A DNA stretch of 40,015 bases. Origin: an uncultured bacterium. GTDB taxonomy: Bacteria; CALINM01. The notes beneath the pieces were generated by a model. The model saw only the letters and a program-made list of their open reading frames with translations. It was not told the origin of the DNA and did not search any database. Below are positions 7,741-15,942 of the stretch, piece by piece. The stretch lies in assembly GCA_938045315.1 (NCBI GenBank), contig CALINM010000050.1, positions 1-40,015 on the forward strand, read 5' to 3'. The position numbers were made by a program, and so were the translations under genes. Position 1 is the first letter of the stretch, and each line of letters opens with the position of its first letter.

Positions 7741-8487
7741 ATGATTGATCTTAAAGGTAAGGTTGCTCTTGTAACAGGAGGTTCAAGGGGTATTGGTGCT
7801 GAGATAGTTAAAACATTAGCTAAATGTGGGGCTGACCTGGCATTTAATTATGTAAAAAGTGAGGATAAGGCACTTTCTTTAAAAAAAGAAATTGAAGATA
7901 TGGGCAGAAGGTCGTTTATTTATAAGTGTGATGTTGTTGACTACCAGGATGCTGAGAATATGGTCAAAGAAGTTATTGCAAACCTTGGGGGGATACATAT
8001 ATTGGTTTGCAATGCTGGGGTCAACTGGGATGGCGTACTCTGGAAAATGACACCCGAGCAATGGAATAGAGTCATCTCAGTTGATCTAACTGGTACTTTT
8101 AATTTTATGAGGGCAGTAGCACCTATTTTTAAAGAACAAAATTATGGGAAAATCGTTAATATAACCTCTATTAATGGTTTAAGGGGTAAGTTTGGACAGA
8201 CGAACTACTCAGCAGCCAAATCAGGTGTTCATGGTTTAACAAAAGCAGCTGCTAAAGACTTAGGGAAATTTGGTATAAATGTTAATGCTGTAGCACCGGG
8301 TTTTATATTAACAGAAATGGGCGAATCCATGCCCGATGAATTCAAAAAAATAGCTATTGAAGAAAGTGCATTAAAAAGACCTGGACTTCCAGAGGATGTG
8401 GCAAACCTTGTAGCTTTTCTTGTATCTGATTTGGCTAAACACATAACTGGTGAGATCATTAAAGTAGATGGTGGGCAATATATTTAG
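7741..8487 (+). CDS. Short-chain dehydrogenase/reductase (FabG-like)
   Basis: Classical SDR, 248 aa from the ATG at 7741, which has GGGAGG nine bases upstream. The cofactor motif is TGGSRGIG (12-19), NAG at 91-93, and the catalytic triad Ser143, Tyr156, Lys160 (YSAAK). The C-terminal GGQYI is typical of FabG/PhaB enzymes. Adjacent to a thiolase and inside a CoA catabolic operon, it may oxidise a 3-hydroxyacyl-CoA such as 3-hydroxypimelyl-CoA. A fatty-acid-synthesis role cannot be excluded from sequence but is less likely here. Confidence 0.82.
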   Translation: MIDLKGKVALVTGGSRGIGAEIVKTLAKCGADLAFNYVKSEDKALSLKKEIEDMGRRSFIYKCDVVDYQDAENMVKEVIANLGGIHILVCNAGVNWDGVLWKMTPEQWNRVISVDLTGTFNFMRAVAPIFKEQNYGKIVNITSINGLRGKFGQTNYSAAKSGVHGLTKAAAKDLGKFGINVNAVAPGFILTEMGESMPDEFKKIAIEESALKRPGLPEDVANLVAFLVSDLAKHITGEIIKVDGGQYI

Positions 8488-8555
8488 TTTTTTAATAACA
8501 GGGAAGCCGTTAAAAAAATTTAGCCCTTGTAACTAAAATTTGAGAGTGAGAGAAG

Positions 8556-9602
8556 ATGCTGGAATTTAAAAAGGTTATGGAGAGAACATTTATGGTTGAT
8601 TCAGAGGGGAAGCTATTTGAACAAATAATAGAACAAAGGGTAGATCCTTTAACAGGAAATGTTGCTTCTATAAATACTTTTTTGAGCGAAAAAGCAAAGG
8701 CATTTCTGGGAAACTCTGATATTGAAGTAATGAAAGAATTAGAATCTAAAACTAAAGAGAATTGCCCTTTTTGCCATGTCTTTGAGAAGGGAACGAAGTA
8801 TGTGAAATCTTTTTGTCCAGAGGGTCACTTTGTACTTGAAAATAGCGTAGCAATGCCAAATCTATTTTCCAAGTGTACCTTTGATTCTGTGTTAATAATC
8901 AACTATAAAAATCATACTCTCTTCCCTAAAAAAATAGATACTCATGATTTTGCAAATTCCATAACTTTAGCAAAAGAAATTTTAGAGAGGGCATTGCAAT
9001 ATGATAAGGAGCTTGTTCATCACATTTTAGGTATGAATTTTCTTAATCCCGGTGGTTCAAGTGTACCCCATCCTCATTTTCAGTTACACATAAGAAAGAT
9101 CCCCTATTCAGGGGTCGATAGAATAATAGAACTTTCGAAAATATATTTTAAAAACAGTGGAGAAAATTTTTGGCAGTGTCTTTACAATGAAGAGAAAAAA
9201 AAATCGGAAAGATTTATTGCTGAAGAGGGTGATGTTTTTTGGTTAGCTCCCTTTTCCCCTTCCCATCAGAGAGAGATATGGGGTATTTTGAAGGGAAAAT
9301 CAAGCTTATTAGATATTAACAAAGAGGATATACAAAATTTTGCAAGGGGTATTTCCAAGATTGTCTCTTATTATGAGGATATAAATAATCATCCCTTTAC
9401 TTTTGCCTTTTTTTCATCACCAGATCCTGAAAGGAGAGATTATTTTTGGCTTCAATTAAGAATATGTTCCAGGCCAGCTTTCAAAAATCTTTATAGCAAT
9501 TATGATACATGGTTTGCCCCTAAATTTGTTGGCGATGAGGCACATACAACAGCGCCTGAAGAATATGCAAAACAGTTAAGAGAAAAATGGAACTTATTAT
9601 AG
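8556..9602 (+). CDS. GalT/HIT-superfamily protein, function unknown
   Basis: 348 aa. CPFC (Cys70, Cys73) followed by HPHFQLH (His172, His174, Gln176, His178) is the zinc and histidine arrangement of galactose-1-phosphate uridylyltransferase-like enzymes of the HIT superfamily. These transfer or hydrolyse nucleotidyl phosphates through a His intermediate. Overall length also matches GalT. The remainder is not close enough for galactose metabolism to be assigned, and no sugar genes are nearby. Its place between an SDR and the dienoyl-CoA hydratase, 12 bases upstream of the latter, suggests co-expression with aromatic catabolism. Hydrolysis of adenylylated or nucleotidyl by-products is one speculation. 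Confidence 0.65.
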   Translation: MLEFKKVMERTFMVDSEGKLFEQIIEQRVDPLTGNVASINTFLSEKAKAFLGNSDIEVMKELESKTKENCPFCHVFEKGTKYVKSFCPEGHFVLENSVAMPNLFSKCTFDSVLIINYKNHTLFPKKIDTHDFANSITLAKEILERALQYDKELVHHILGMNFLNPGGSSVPHPHFQLHIRKIPYSGVDRIIELSKIYFKNSGENFWQCLYNEEKKKSERFIAEEGDVFWLAPFSPSHQREIWGILKGKSSLLDINKEDIQNFARGISKIVSYYEDINNHPFTFAFFSSPDPERRDYFWLQLRICSRPAFKNLYSNYDTWFAPKFVGDEAHTTAPEEYAKQLREKWNLL

Positions 9603-9614
9603 AAGGAGGGAAAA

Positions 9615-10385
9615 ATGTTTGAGTATATTAGATACAAAAAAGAAGGACGGATTGCTGAAATAGTTATTAATAAGCCACCTTACAATGTGCTTGACATTAA
9701 AACAATGGATGAAATCAATTCCGCCCTTGATGATGTTAAGATTTCACAGAGTGAATTAAATGTATTATTAATAACATCAGAAGGAGATAAGGCTTTTTCA
9801 GCTGGTGTTGATGTGGCTGACCATACAAAGGATAAGATGGAGAAGATGCTTGATTCTTTCCATGGCATTTTCAGAAGGCTTGAAATGCTTGACATTGTGA
9901 CAGTCGCAGGTGTTAAAGGTGCAGCGCTTGGTGGGGGATGTGAACTTGCAATAGGATGTGATTTAATAGTTTGTGCAGATAATGCAAAATTTGGACAGCC
10001 AGAGATAAAATTAGCAGTTTTTCCACCTGTTGCTATTACCTATCTAACCCAGATAGTGGGAAGAAAGAGGGCTTTTGAAATAATAGTTCTTGGTGAGAAT
10101 ATAGGGGCTGAAGAAGCAAAGGTTATGGGGCTTGTAAATCAGGTATTTTCTCTTCAAAATTTTAATGAAAAATTAAAAGAGTATTTAGAGAAATTTGAAT
10201 CAATGAGTGGTTCTGCATTAAAGGTTACCAAGCAAACCTTTAAAAAAGCTTTAAATTTTGATTTTGAAAGAACACTATCCATAGCAGAAGCATTGTACAT
10301 AAAAGATTTGATGAGCTTAGATGATGCTAATGAGGGGATCAACTCATTTTTGGAGAAAAGAAAGCCCCTTTGGAGACATAAATAG
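9615..10385 (+). CDS. dch: Cyclohexa-1,5-diene-1-carbonyl-CoA hydratase
   Basis: Crotonase-fold hydratase, 256 aa, that adds water to the dienoyl-CoA made by benzoyl-CoA reductase, giving 6-hydroxycyclohex-1-ene-1-carbonyl-CoA. Subfamily hallmarks are NKPPYNVLDI near the N terminus, AFSAGVDVADHT around residue 60, GGGCELAIGCD in the oxyanion/active-site loop and QPEIKLAVFPP. These residues set Dch (BzdW/BadK-like position) apart from general enoyl-CoA hydratases such as the one at 20508. It is followed within 47 bases by had, the next enzyme in the pathway, and preceded by AGGAGG. Confidence 0.9.
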   Translation: MFEYIRYKKEGRIAEIVINKPPYNVLDIKTMDEINSALDDVKISQSELNVLLITSEGDKAFSAGVDVADHTKDKMEKMLDSFHGIFRRLEMLDIVTVAGVKGAALGGGCELAIGCDLIVCADNAKFGQPEIKLAVFPPVAITYLTQIVGRKRAFEIIVLGENIGAEEAKVMGLVNQVFSLQNFNEKLKEYLEKFESMSGSALKVTKQTFKKALNFDFERTLSIAEALYIKDLMSLDDANEGINSFLEKRKPLWRHK

Positions 10386-10431
10386 TATTTGAAAACAGGG
10401 GAATAAAAAAATTTTTGAAAAGGGGGGTAAC

Positions 10432-11499
10432 ATGGCAGTAGATAAAATAAAAACTTATCAGATGATAGAACCGGGAAAATTATTAAAAACAGAGATACCA
10501 AAACCAGAACTCAAAGAAGATGAAGTTTTGGTGGAGATTAAAGGTTGTGGTGTTTGTCATACAGATCTTAGCTACTTTTATCAAGGTGTGCCCACTGTAA
10601 CAAAACCCCCATTGACACTTGGGCATGAGATTTCTGGGGTTATTGTTGAGGGCAAAGGGGAGTTAATTGGTAAAGAAGTTATAATTCCAGCAGTTATGCC
10701 ATGTAATAGTTGTCCAATCTGTGCAAAGGGGAGAGAAAATAGATGCCTCAACCAAAAAATGCCAGGAAATAGTTTAGGTATTTACGGTGGGTATTCCAGT
10801 CACATACCTGTACCTTACAGAGATCTATGTTTTATTGAAAATAGAAAAGATTTTCCCATTGAAGTTCTTGCAGTTGTTGCAGATGCAGTAACTACCCCAT
10901 ACCAGGCAGCTTTAAGAGGGGGGTTAGAGGTTGGTGATTTAGTAATTGTTATAGGTGCAGCTGGTGGTGTTGGAACCTATATGACACAAATGGCAAAGGC
11001 TTTTGGTGCTAAATGTGTTATTGGTTTTGATATTGCAGAAGAAAAGCTTGAAAATATGAAAAATTATGGACTTGATTATGCTATAAACCCAAAGGACAGG
11101 GATATAAAAGAATTGAAAGAAATTTTTAAAAACATATGTAAGGAAAATGGTTATCCTTCAAATTATGGCTGGAAAATATTCGAGTGCACAGGTACTAAAC
11201 CAGGGCAGGAGTTAGCTTTAGAATTTCTTTCCTTTATTGGTAGACTTGTAGTTGTAGGATATGGACCTCATAAAATTGAATATATGATCTCAAAACTGAT
11301 GGCCTTCGATGCTGAAATTATAGGCACATGGGGTTGTCCCCCAAAACATTACAACAACGTTTTAAAACTTGTTCTTGATGGAAAAGTTCAGATAAAACCC
11401 TTTGTAGAAATAAGACCTATGAGCCAAATTGAAGAGGTTTTTGAATTAGCTCACCACGGTAAATTAACAAAAAGAGTGGTCTTAACCCCCGATTTTTAA
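10432..11499 (+). CDS. had: 6-hydroxycyclohex-1-ene-1-carbonyl-CoA dehydrogenase
   Basis: Zinc medium-chain dehydrogenase, 355 aa, oxidising the hydroxy-enoyl-CoA to 6-oxocyclohex-1-ene-1-carbonyl-CoA with NAD+. Catalytic zinc ligands lie in CGVCHTD (Cys39, His43 region) and GHEISG (His65, Glu66). Structural zinc ligands are Cys91, Cys94, Cys97 and Cys105. The Rossmann motif is GAAGGVG. The N-terminal 'KTYQMIEPGKLLKTEIPKP' and 'DLSYFYQGVPTVTKPPLTLGHEISG' pattern is that of Had/BzdX/BamQ. It is the last gene before the strong terminator at 11521, so it closes the first transcription unit. Confidence 0.9.
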   Translation: MAVDKIKTYQMIEPGKLLKTEIPKPELKEDEVLVEIKGCGVCHTDLSYFYQGVPTVTKPPLTLGHEISGVIVEGKGELIGKEVIIPAVMPCNSCPICAKGRENRCLNQKMPGNSLGIYGGYSSHIPVPYRDLCFIENRKDFPIEVLAVVADAVTTPYQAALRGGLEVGDLVIVIGAAGGVGTYMTQMAKAFGAKCVIGFDIAEEKLENMKNYGLDYAINPKDRDIKELKEIFKNICKENGYPSNYGWKIFECTGTKPGQELALEFLSFIGRLVVVGYGPHKIEYMISKLMAFDAEIIGTWGCPPKHYNNVLKLVLDGKVQIKPFVEIRPMSQIEEVFELAHHGKLTKRVVLTPDF

Positions 11500-11520
11500 T
11501 AAAACTTCCCCTCCCCACCG

Positions 11521-11563
11521 CAGATAGGTAAGCAAATATTATTTGCTTCCTATCTGATTTTTT
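11521..11563 (+). terminator. Intrinsic terminator after had
   Basis: CAGATAGG-T-AAGCAAAT (11521-11537) pairs with ATTTGCTT-CCTATCTG (11541-11556), a 16-bp stem with one bulged T and a three-base loop. It is followed by ATTTTTT. It lies 21 bases past the had stop codon and is the strongest terminator in the window. Confidence 0.9.
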
Positions 11564-11619
11564 AACATTGTTTGATTTTAAAGTCATTTTTATTGGTAAT
11601 TTTTAACCACAAACAATGG

Positions 11620-11639
11620 TTATATTTAATCAAATATAA
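11620..11639. promoter_or_regulatory. AT-rich dyad, candidate enhancer site upstream of oah
   Basis: TTATATTT-AATC-AAATATAA is a perfect 8-bp inverted repeat about 105 bases upstream of the predicted oah transcription start. That distance suits an enhancer-binding activator of a sigma-54 promoter. It consists almost wholly of A and T, so chance occurrence is quite possible, and no matching dyad is evident upstream of the promoter at 1580. Confidence 0.3.
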
Positions 11640-11715
11640 AACAACGTTTAATTAAATAATGTGGAAAAATAATTGTTTCAATTCATTTTTTGTTGTAATA
11701 TTCAAATCAAAGCCC

Positions 11716-11733
11716 TTGGCATAAGGGTTGCTT
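11716..11733 (+). promoter_or_regulatory. Sigma-54 (-24/-12) promoter for the oah operon
   Basis: TTGGCATAAGGGTTGCTT has GG (11718-11719) and GC (11730-11731) separated by exactly 10 bases and shares TTGGCATAA and TTGCTT with the element at 1580. It lies about 55 bases upstream of the oah start, after a terminator, in the largest non-coding gap of the island. Initiation is expected near 11743. Confidence 0.8.
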
Positions 11734-11787
11734 AGAAATGGACACCTATTTAATAAAAAATAAACGATGTTAATTAAGGAGGATAAA

Positions 11788-12918
11788 ATGGGATTAGAAT
11801 GGATTCCAAGAGATAATGAATTGAAAAATCACTCTCTTTTTGGTGATGAACATTTTGGAAAAGAAGCACCATGTACAATTTATGAGAAAAGGCCATTGAA
11901 AGATCCTGATGGTAGAATAGTTGAAGATTTGTATGTGTCCTGGATTATATTAAATAACCCTGCCCAGTACAATTCTTACACTACAGAAATGGTGAAGGGT
12001 GTTATTGCAGGTTTTCAAAAAGCTTCGTCTGATAGATCTGTTGTAGCAGTTGTATTTACAGGTGTTGGTGATAAAGCTTTTTGCACGGGTGGTAATACGG
12101 TTGAGTATGCATATTACTACTCAAAACGACCTAATGAGTATGGCGAATATATGGATCTTTTTAATGCCATGGTTGATGGGATTCTTAACTGCAAAAAGCC
12201 AGTTATATGCAGGGTTAATGGTATGCGCGTTGCAGGGGGACAGGAAATAGGTATGGCATGTGATATCTCAGTGTCGTCTGATTTAGCAGTCTTCGGTCAG
12301 GCTGGTCCAAAACATGGGTCCGCTCCGGATGGTGGAGCAACGGATTTTTTACCATGGTACCTTTCTATGGAAGATGCTATGTGGAACTGTGTATCCTGTG
12401 AGGTCTGGAGTGCTTATAAGATGAAATTTAAGGGGTTAATTTCAAAAGTTGTGCCTGTTTTGAAAAAAGATGGGAAATGGGTTAGAAATCCTCTTGTTAT
12501 AACTGAAGATTTTATTAGAGATGGGGAAATTGTCTATGGAGAGAATAAAACAGGAGAGGAACTTGAAAAAGGTAAAGCCTTGATGAAAGAATGTACAGTG
12601 GATTTTGAACTCCTTGATAAAGCGGTTGATGAAGTAGTCTGGAAATTTGCCAATCTGTTCCCCCAATGTTTGATGAAATCAATCGATGGAATTAGAAGTA
12701 AGAAAAGGTATTTCTGGGATATACTTAAAGTGCCAAATCGCTACTGGCTTGGTGCTAATATGAACTATGAAGCTTTTCCAGGCTTTACAGCCTTTTCCAC
12801 AAGGAAAATAACTGGTCATGATCTTGTTGATTTCATAAAGTTTAGGCAGTTAATTGCTAAAGGTGCTTTAGCTGATGATACCACTTGGGAAGAGATATTG
12901 CCAAAGCCAAAAAAGTAG
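11788..12918 (+). CDS. oah: 6-oxocyclohex-1-ene-1-carbonyl-CoA hydrolase (ring-opening)
   Basis: Ring-cleaving hydrolase of anaerobic benzoyl-CoA degradation (Oah/BzdY/BamA), 376 aa from the ATG at 11788, which has AAGGAGG at ideal spacing. An ATG at 11767 lies upstream of that site and is less likely. The enzyme adds two waters to the 6-oxo-enoyl-CoA, giving 3-hydroxypimelyl-CoA. It is a crotonase-superfamily member with the characteristic N-terminal extension (WIPRDNELKNHSLFGDEHFG), NNPAQYNSYT, KAFCTGGNTVEYA, GGQEIGMACDISVSSD and GQAGPKHGSAPDGGATDFLP. The last motif is diagnostic of this family, which is widely used as a marker gene for anaerobic aromatic degraders. It heads the second sigma-54 transcription unit. 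Confidence 0.95.
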   Translation: MGLEWIPRDNELKNHSLFGDEHFGKEAPCTIYEKRPLKDPDGRIVEDLYVSWIILNNPAQYNSYTTEMVKGVIAGFQKASSDRSVVAVVFTGVGDKAFCTGGNTVEYAYYYSKRPNEYGEYMDLFNAMVDGILNCKKPVICRVNGMRVAGGQEIGMACDISVSSDLAVFGQAGPKHGSAPDGGATDFLPWYLSMEDAMWNCVSCEVWSAYKMKFKGLISKVVPVLKKDGKWVRNPLVITEDFIRDGEIVYGENKTGEELEKGKALMKECTVDFELLDKAVDEVVWKFANLFPQCLMKSIDGIRSKKRYFWDILKVPNRYWLGANMNYEAFPGFTAFSTRKITGHDLVDFIKFRQLIAKGALADDTTWEEILPKPKK

Positions 12919-12948
12919 TCTATTAATAATAGTTGGGTAGGATTGTAA

Positions 12949-13776
12949 ATGATAATTGATTTTCATTTTCATTTAGCAAGGAGAAACGAGCTTTACAGAG
13001 ATGTTTACCAGTTTTGTGAAAAGGTATGGGAAAAGGAAGGGGGAAGCTTTCTTGATATTGTAAACGGTGATATAGATGAATATTTAAAATCACAGGGTGT
13101 AGATTATGCTGTTGGCCTTGCAGAGATAAGTCCAATTACAACAGGCATAATAGATAATGAAGAAGTAATTGAAATTTGTAAGCGAAATAAAAGGCTTATT
13201 CCTGGTGGCAATATAAATCCCTATATGGTAAGAAGTGTTAGAGAGGAAGTTAAAAGACTGCATAAAATGGGGATAAGAGTTATAAAGCTATATCCCACTT
13301 ATCAGTATTTTTATCCCAACGAAAGCTTCCTCTATCCCCTTTATGATGCAGCTCAACAGCTGGAAATACCAGTAATGTTTCATACAGGCAGCTCTATTTT
13401 CAAAGGGGCAAGAATTAAGTATGGTGATCCCACTTTTCTTGACGATGTGGCTGTAGATTTCCCTGAGTTAAAGATTTTACTTGTTCATGGAGGGAGAGGG
13501 TTCTTTTATGACAGGGCTTTTTTTCTTGCCAAACTTCACAAGAACGTTTATTTGGAAATATCAGGATTGCCGCCTCAGAATCTCTTGAAATACTATCCTG
13601 ATATGGAAAAGATTGCTGAAAAAATTATTTTTGGCAGTGATTTTCCAAGTACTGGGAATGTGAAGAAACTTATTGATATGATTAAAAAACTTCCATTGAG
13701 TACGGAAAGTAAAAAGAAGATTTTAGGTGAAAATGCAAAAAAAATTTTGAAATTAAATGGAGGGAAAAAAATATGA
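12949..13776 (+). CDS. Amidohydrolase-2 family metal-dependent hydrolase or decarboxylase
   Basis: TIM-barrel amidohydrolase, 275 aa. The metal-binding set appears complete: HFH (His6, His8), Lys113 in VIKLYP, His145 in MFHTGS, His180 in LVHGG and Asp231 in FGSDFP. Relatives of PF04909 include decarboxylases of aromatic acids and hydrolases of cyclic or CoA-linked compounds, so the reaction cannot be named. It starts 30 bases after oah and overlaps the next gene by four bases (ATGA). This implies a role with the ketopantoate-reductase-like enzyme on a substrate in the same pathway. Confidence 0.8.
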   Translation: MIIDFHFHLARRNELYRDVYQFCEKVWEKEGGSFLDIVNGDIDEYLKSQGVDYAVGLAEISPITTGIIDNEEVIEICKRNKRLIPGGNINPYMVRSVREEVKRLHKMGIRVIKLYPTYQYFYPNESFLYPLYDAAQQLEIPVMFHTGSSIFKGARIKYGDPTFLDDVAVDFPELKILLVHGGRGFFYDRAFFLAKLHKNVYLEISGLPPQNLLKYYPDMEKIAEKIIFGSDFPSTGNVKKLIDMIKKLPLSTESKKKILGENAKKILKLNGGKKI

Positions 13777-14723
13777 AGTATGCAATAGTAGGGGCTGGAG
13801 CTCTAGGAGGCACTTTTGGGGCAGTTATGACCCTGAATGGTGCTGAGAATGTCTGGCTTGTGGAAGTTGATAAACCGAGAGTGGATCTTATAAAAAAAGA
13901 GGGGATCAATATAACATTACCTGATGGTTCAAAACACAACGTAAAAGTAAAAATAACAGGTGATCCAGAAGAGGTTGGCATTTGTGATGTTGTGCAAATT
14001 TCAGTCAAAGGTTTTCATACTGAATCTGCCGTTCAAATGAGTAAGCCCATGATAGGACCAGATACATATCTATTGTCTGTACAAAATGGACTTGGTAATC
14101 TCGAAATAATATCAAAGTATGTTGGACCTGAGAGAACTATAGGTGGGGTTACTGCTCATAGTGCGCAACTTCTTGGACCAAACGAAATAAGATATGTTGG
14201 TGGTATGGGATATATATATGTTGGCAGAATTGATGCAAAAGAAGACCCAAAGGTAAATGCGATTGCAGAATTTTTAACTAAATATGGTTTTAAAACAGAT
14301 GTAAGTAAGGAGCCGATTGAAATACCCATATGGAGAAAACTAATTGCCAATGTTGCCTGTAATGCCTTTCTAGCAGTTACAGGTATGACAGGTAATGAAG
14401 CGTTAGCCTGTGAAGATGCTAAAGATTTTATAAAAACTGTTGCTGAAGAAATGGCTAAAGTTGCGCATGCTAAGGGATTTACTTTCGATGTCTTTAATAA
14501 TCCCGGTGAATTTGCTCTTAAAGCATTAAGCGGGGTTAAAGATAATAAAGTATCAACTTTACAGGATTTAGAAGCGGGGAGAAAAACAGAGATAGACAAT
14601 TTAAATGGTGCTATAGTAGAGCTGGGAAAAAAGTTTGGGATTGAAACACCATACAATTTAGCATTGGTGAAGATGGTTAAATCTATTGAAGCAAGAAATG
14701 CTATGAGAAAAAATAAGCAATAA
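13773..14723 (+). CDS. Ketopantoate reductase family dehydrogenase
   Basis: Dehydrogenase with the PanE/ApbA fold, 316 aa: GAGALGGTFG at the N terminus, SVQNGLGN for the central loop, and the C-terminal TLQDLEAGRKTEIDNLNGAI. It overlaps the amidohydrolase gene by 4 bases and has GGAGGG upstream. Its divergence from the copy at 517 and its place in the oah operon argue against pantothenate synthesis. An NAD(P)-dependent 2- or 3-hydroxyacid(-CoA) oxidation in the aromatic pathway is a reasonable inference. Confidence 0.8.
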   Translation: MKYAIVGAGALGGTFGAVMTLNGAENVWLVEVDKPRVDLIKKEGINITLPDGSKHNVKVKITGDPEEVGICDVVQISVKGFHTESAVQMSKPMIGPDTYLLSVQNGLGNLEIISKYVGPERTIGGVTAHSAQLLGPNEIRYVGGMGYIYVGRIDAKEDPKVNAIAEFLTKYGFKTDVSKEPIEIPIWRKLIANVACNAFLAVTGMTGNEALACEDAKDFIKTVAEEMAKVAHAKGFTFDVFNNPGEFALKALSGVKDNKVSTLQDLEAGRKTEIDNLNGAIVELGKKFGIETPYNLALVKMVKSIEARNAMRKNKQ

Positions 14724-14772
14724 AAGATGCTTGCAAGTGAAACATATTCTGAGTGAAAAAGGAGGTTAATAA

Positions 14773-15942
14773 ATGAGAAAAGTTTGTATTATAGCAGGTG
14801 GGATGTCCCAATGGGGTATCAGGCAGGCGACCTTAAGAGAAATGTTTCAAGAAGCTGGTAAAGCGTGTTTTGAGGACAATCCAATGGTTACAAATAAAGA
14901 CATTGATGGGCTCATTGTCGCGTCGGCATATACGGAAAGGCTTGCAACTCAAACACATTTAGCACCTTTAATAGCAGAATCCTTAGGTATAAAAACAAGA
15001 AGTGTATGTGCCCGAGTAGAGCTTCTTTGTGCCAGTGGATCCAGTGCAATAATAATGGCTTACGGATTGATTAAGTCTGGGGTTGCAGATGTTGTAATGG
15101 TGGCAGGGGGCGAAAAACTAAACACCCCCCAAAAATGGGAAGCATTTTACAGTCAGTTATGCTCAGTTGATCATGATTTTGATGGTGCTCATGGTTTAGG
15201 TCTTCCACCAGCAGCGCTTGCAATGGTAGCAAAACTTCATATGAAAAAGTATGGGACAACAGAAGAGCAGATGGCGATGGTTTCAGTTAAAAATAGAAGA
15301 AATGGTATTAATAATCCAAAAGGTCAGTTTAGAGAATGTATCGATTTAAATACTGCAATGTGTGCGAAAGTAGTTGCAAAGCCACTCAAACTATATGACT
15401 GCTGTCCTTTGACAGATGGTGCAGCGGCAGTGATTTTAGCCTGTGAAGAGAAAGCTAAATATTTAACTGATAGACCCCTAGTTTATATTATGGGTACTGG
15501 GCAGTGTACTCTTTATAATGCTTCTGCAAATAAGGTAGACTGGACAAGTTGGGAAGCACTAAGAATTGCATCTCAGAAAGCTTATAAAGAGGCTGGTATT
15601 ACACCAGATCATATAAAGGTAGCGCAGACCCATGATTGCTTTACCATATCTGAAATTATCGAATATGAAGAGCTGGGCTTTTGTAAAAAGGGAGAGGGTG
15701 GTCCCTTTGTAGAGTCCGGGCAGTCAGATTTTGGTGGAAAAGTTGCTGTGAATACAGATGGTGGGCTTCTTTCCTGTGGCCATCCCTTTGGGGGTACTGG
15801 TATAAGACAGGCAATCGAGATTATGAAACAACTGCAAGGCAGGGCTATGAGAAATGTAGAAGATGCCCAGTTTGGATTGACACAGAACTTCAGTGGTATG
15901 ATAGCAGCACAAACAGTACTTGTTTATGGGAGGGAAATATGA
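14773..15942 (+). CDS. SCP2/SCPx-type thiolase, BbsB-like
   Basis: Non-classical thiolase-fold protein, 389 aa. Predicted nucleophile Cys86 lies in VELLCASGSSAI; HDCFTISEIIEYEELGFC and SCGHPFGGTG are the SCPx/lipid-transfer-thiolase signatures, replacing NEAFAAQ of classical thiolases. It is fused by a 4-base overlap (ATGA) to a DUF35 gene. In benzoylsuccinyl-CoA thiolase (BbsAB) and steroid-degrading aldolases the same pair forms one complex. Likely it cleaves a 3-oxoacyl-CoA, for instance 3-oxopimelyl-CoA or a branched aromatic analogue. AAGGAGG precedes the ATG. Confidence 0.85.
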   Translation: MRKVCIIAGGMSQWGIRQATLREMFQEAGKACFEDNPMVTNKDIDGLIVASAYTERLATQTHLAPLIAESLGIKTRSVCARVELLCASGSSAIIMAYGLIKSGVADVVMVAGGEKLNTPQKWEAFYSQLCSVDHDFDGAHGLGLPPAALAMVAKLHMKKYGTTEEQMAMVSVKNRRNGINNPKGQFRECIDLNTAMCAKVVAKPLKLYDCCPLTDGAAAVILACEEKAKYLTDRPLVYIMGTGQCTLYNASANKVDWTSWEALRIASQKAYKEAGITPDHIKVAQTHDCFTISEIIEYEELGFCKKGEGGPFVESGQSDFGGKVAVNTDGGLLSCGHPFGGTGIRQAIEIMKQLQGRAMRNVEDAQFGLTQNFSGMIAAQTVLVYGREI

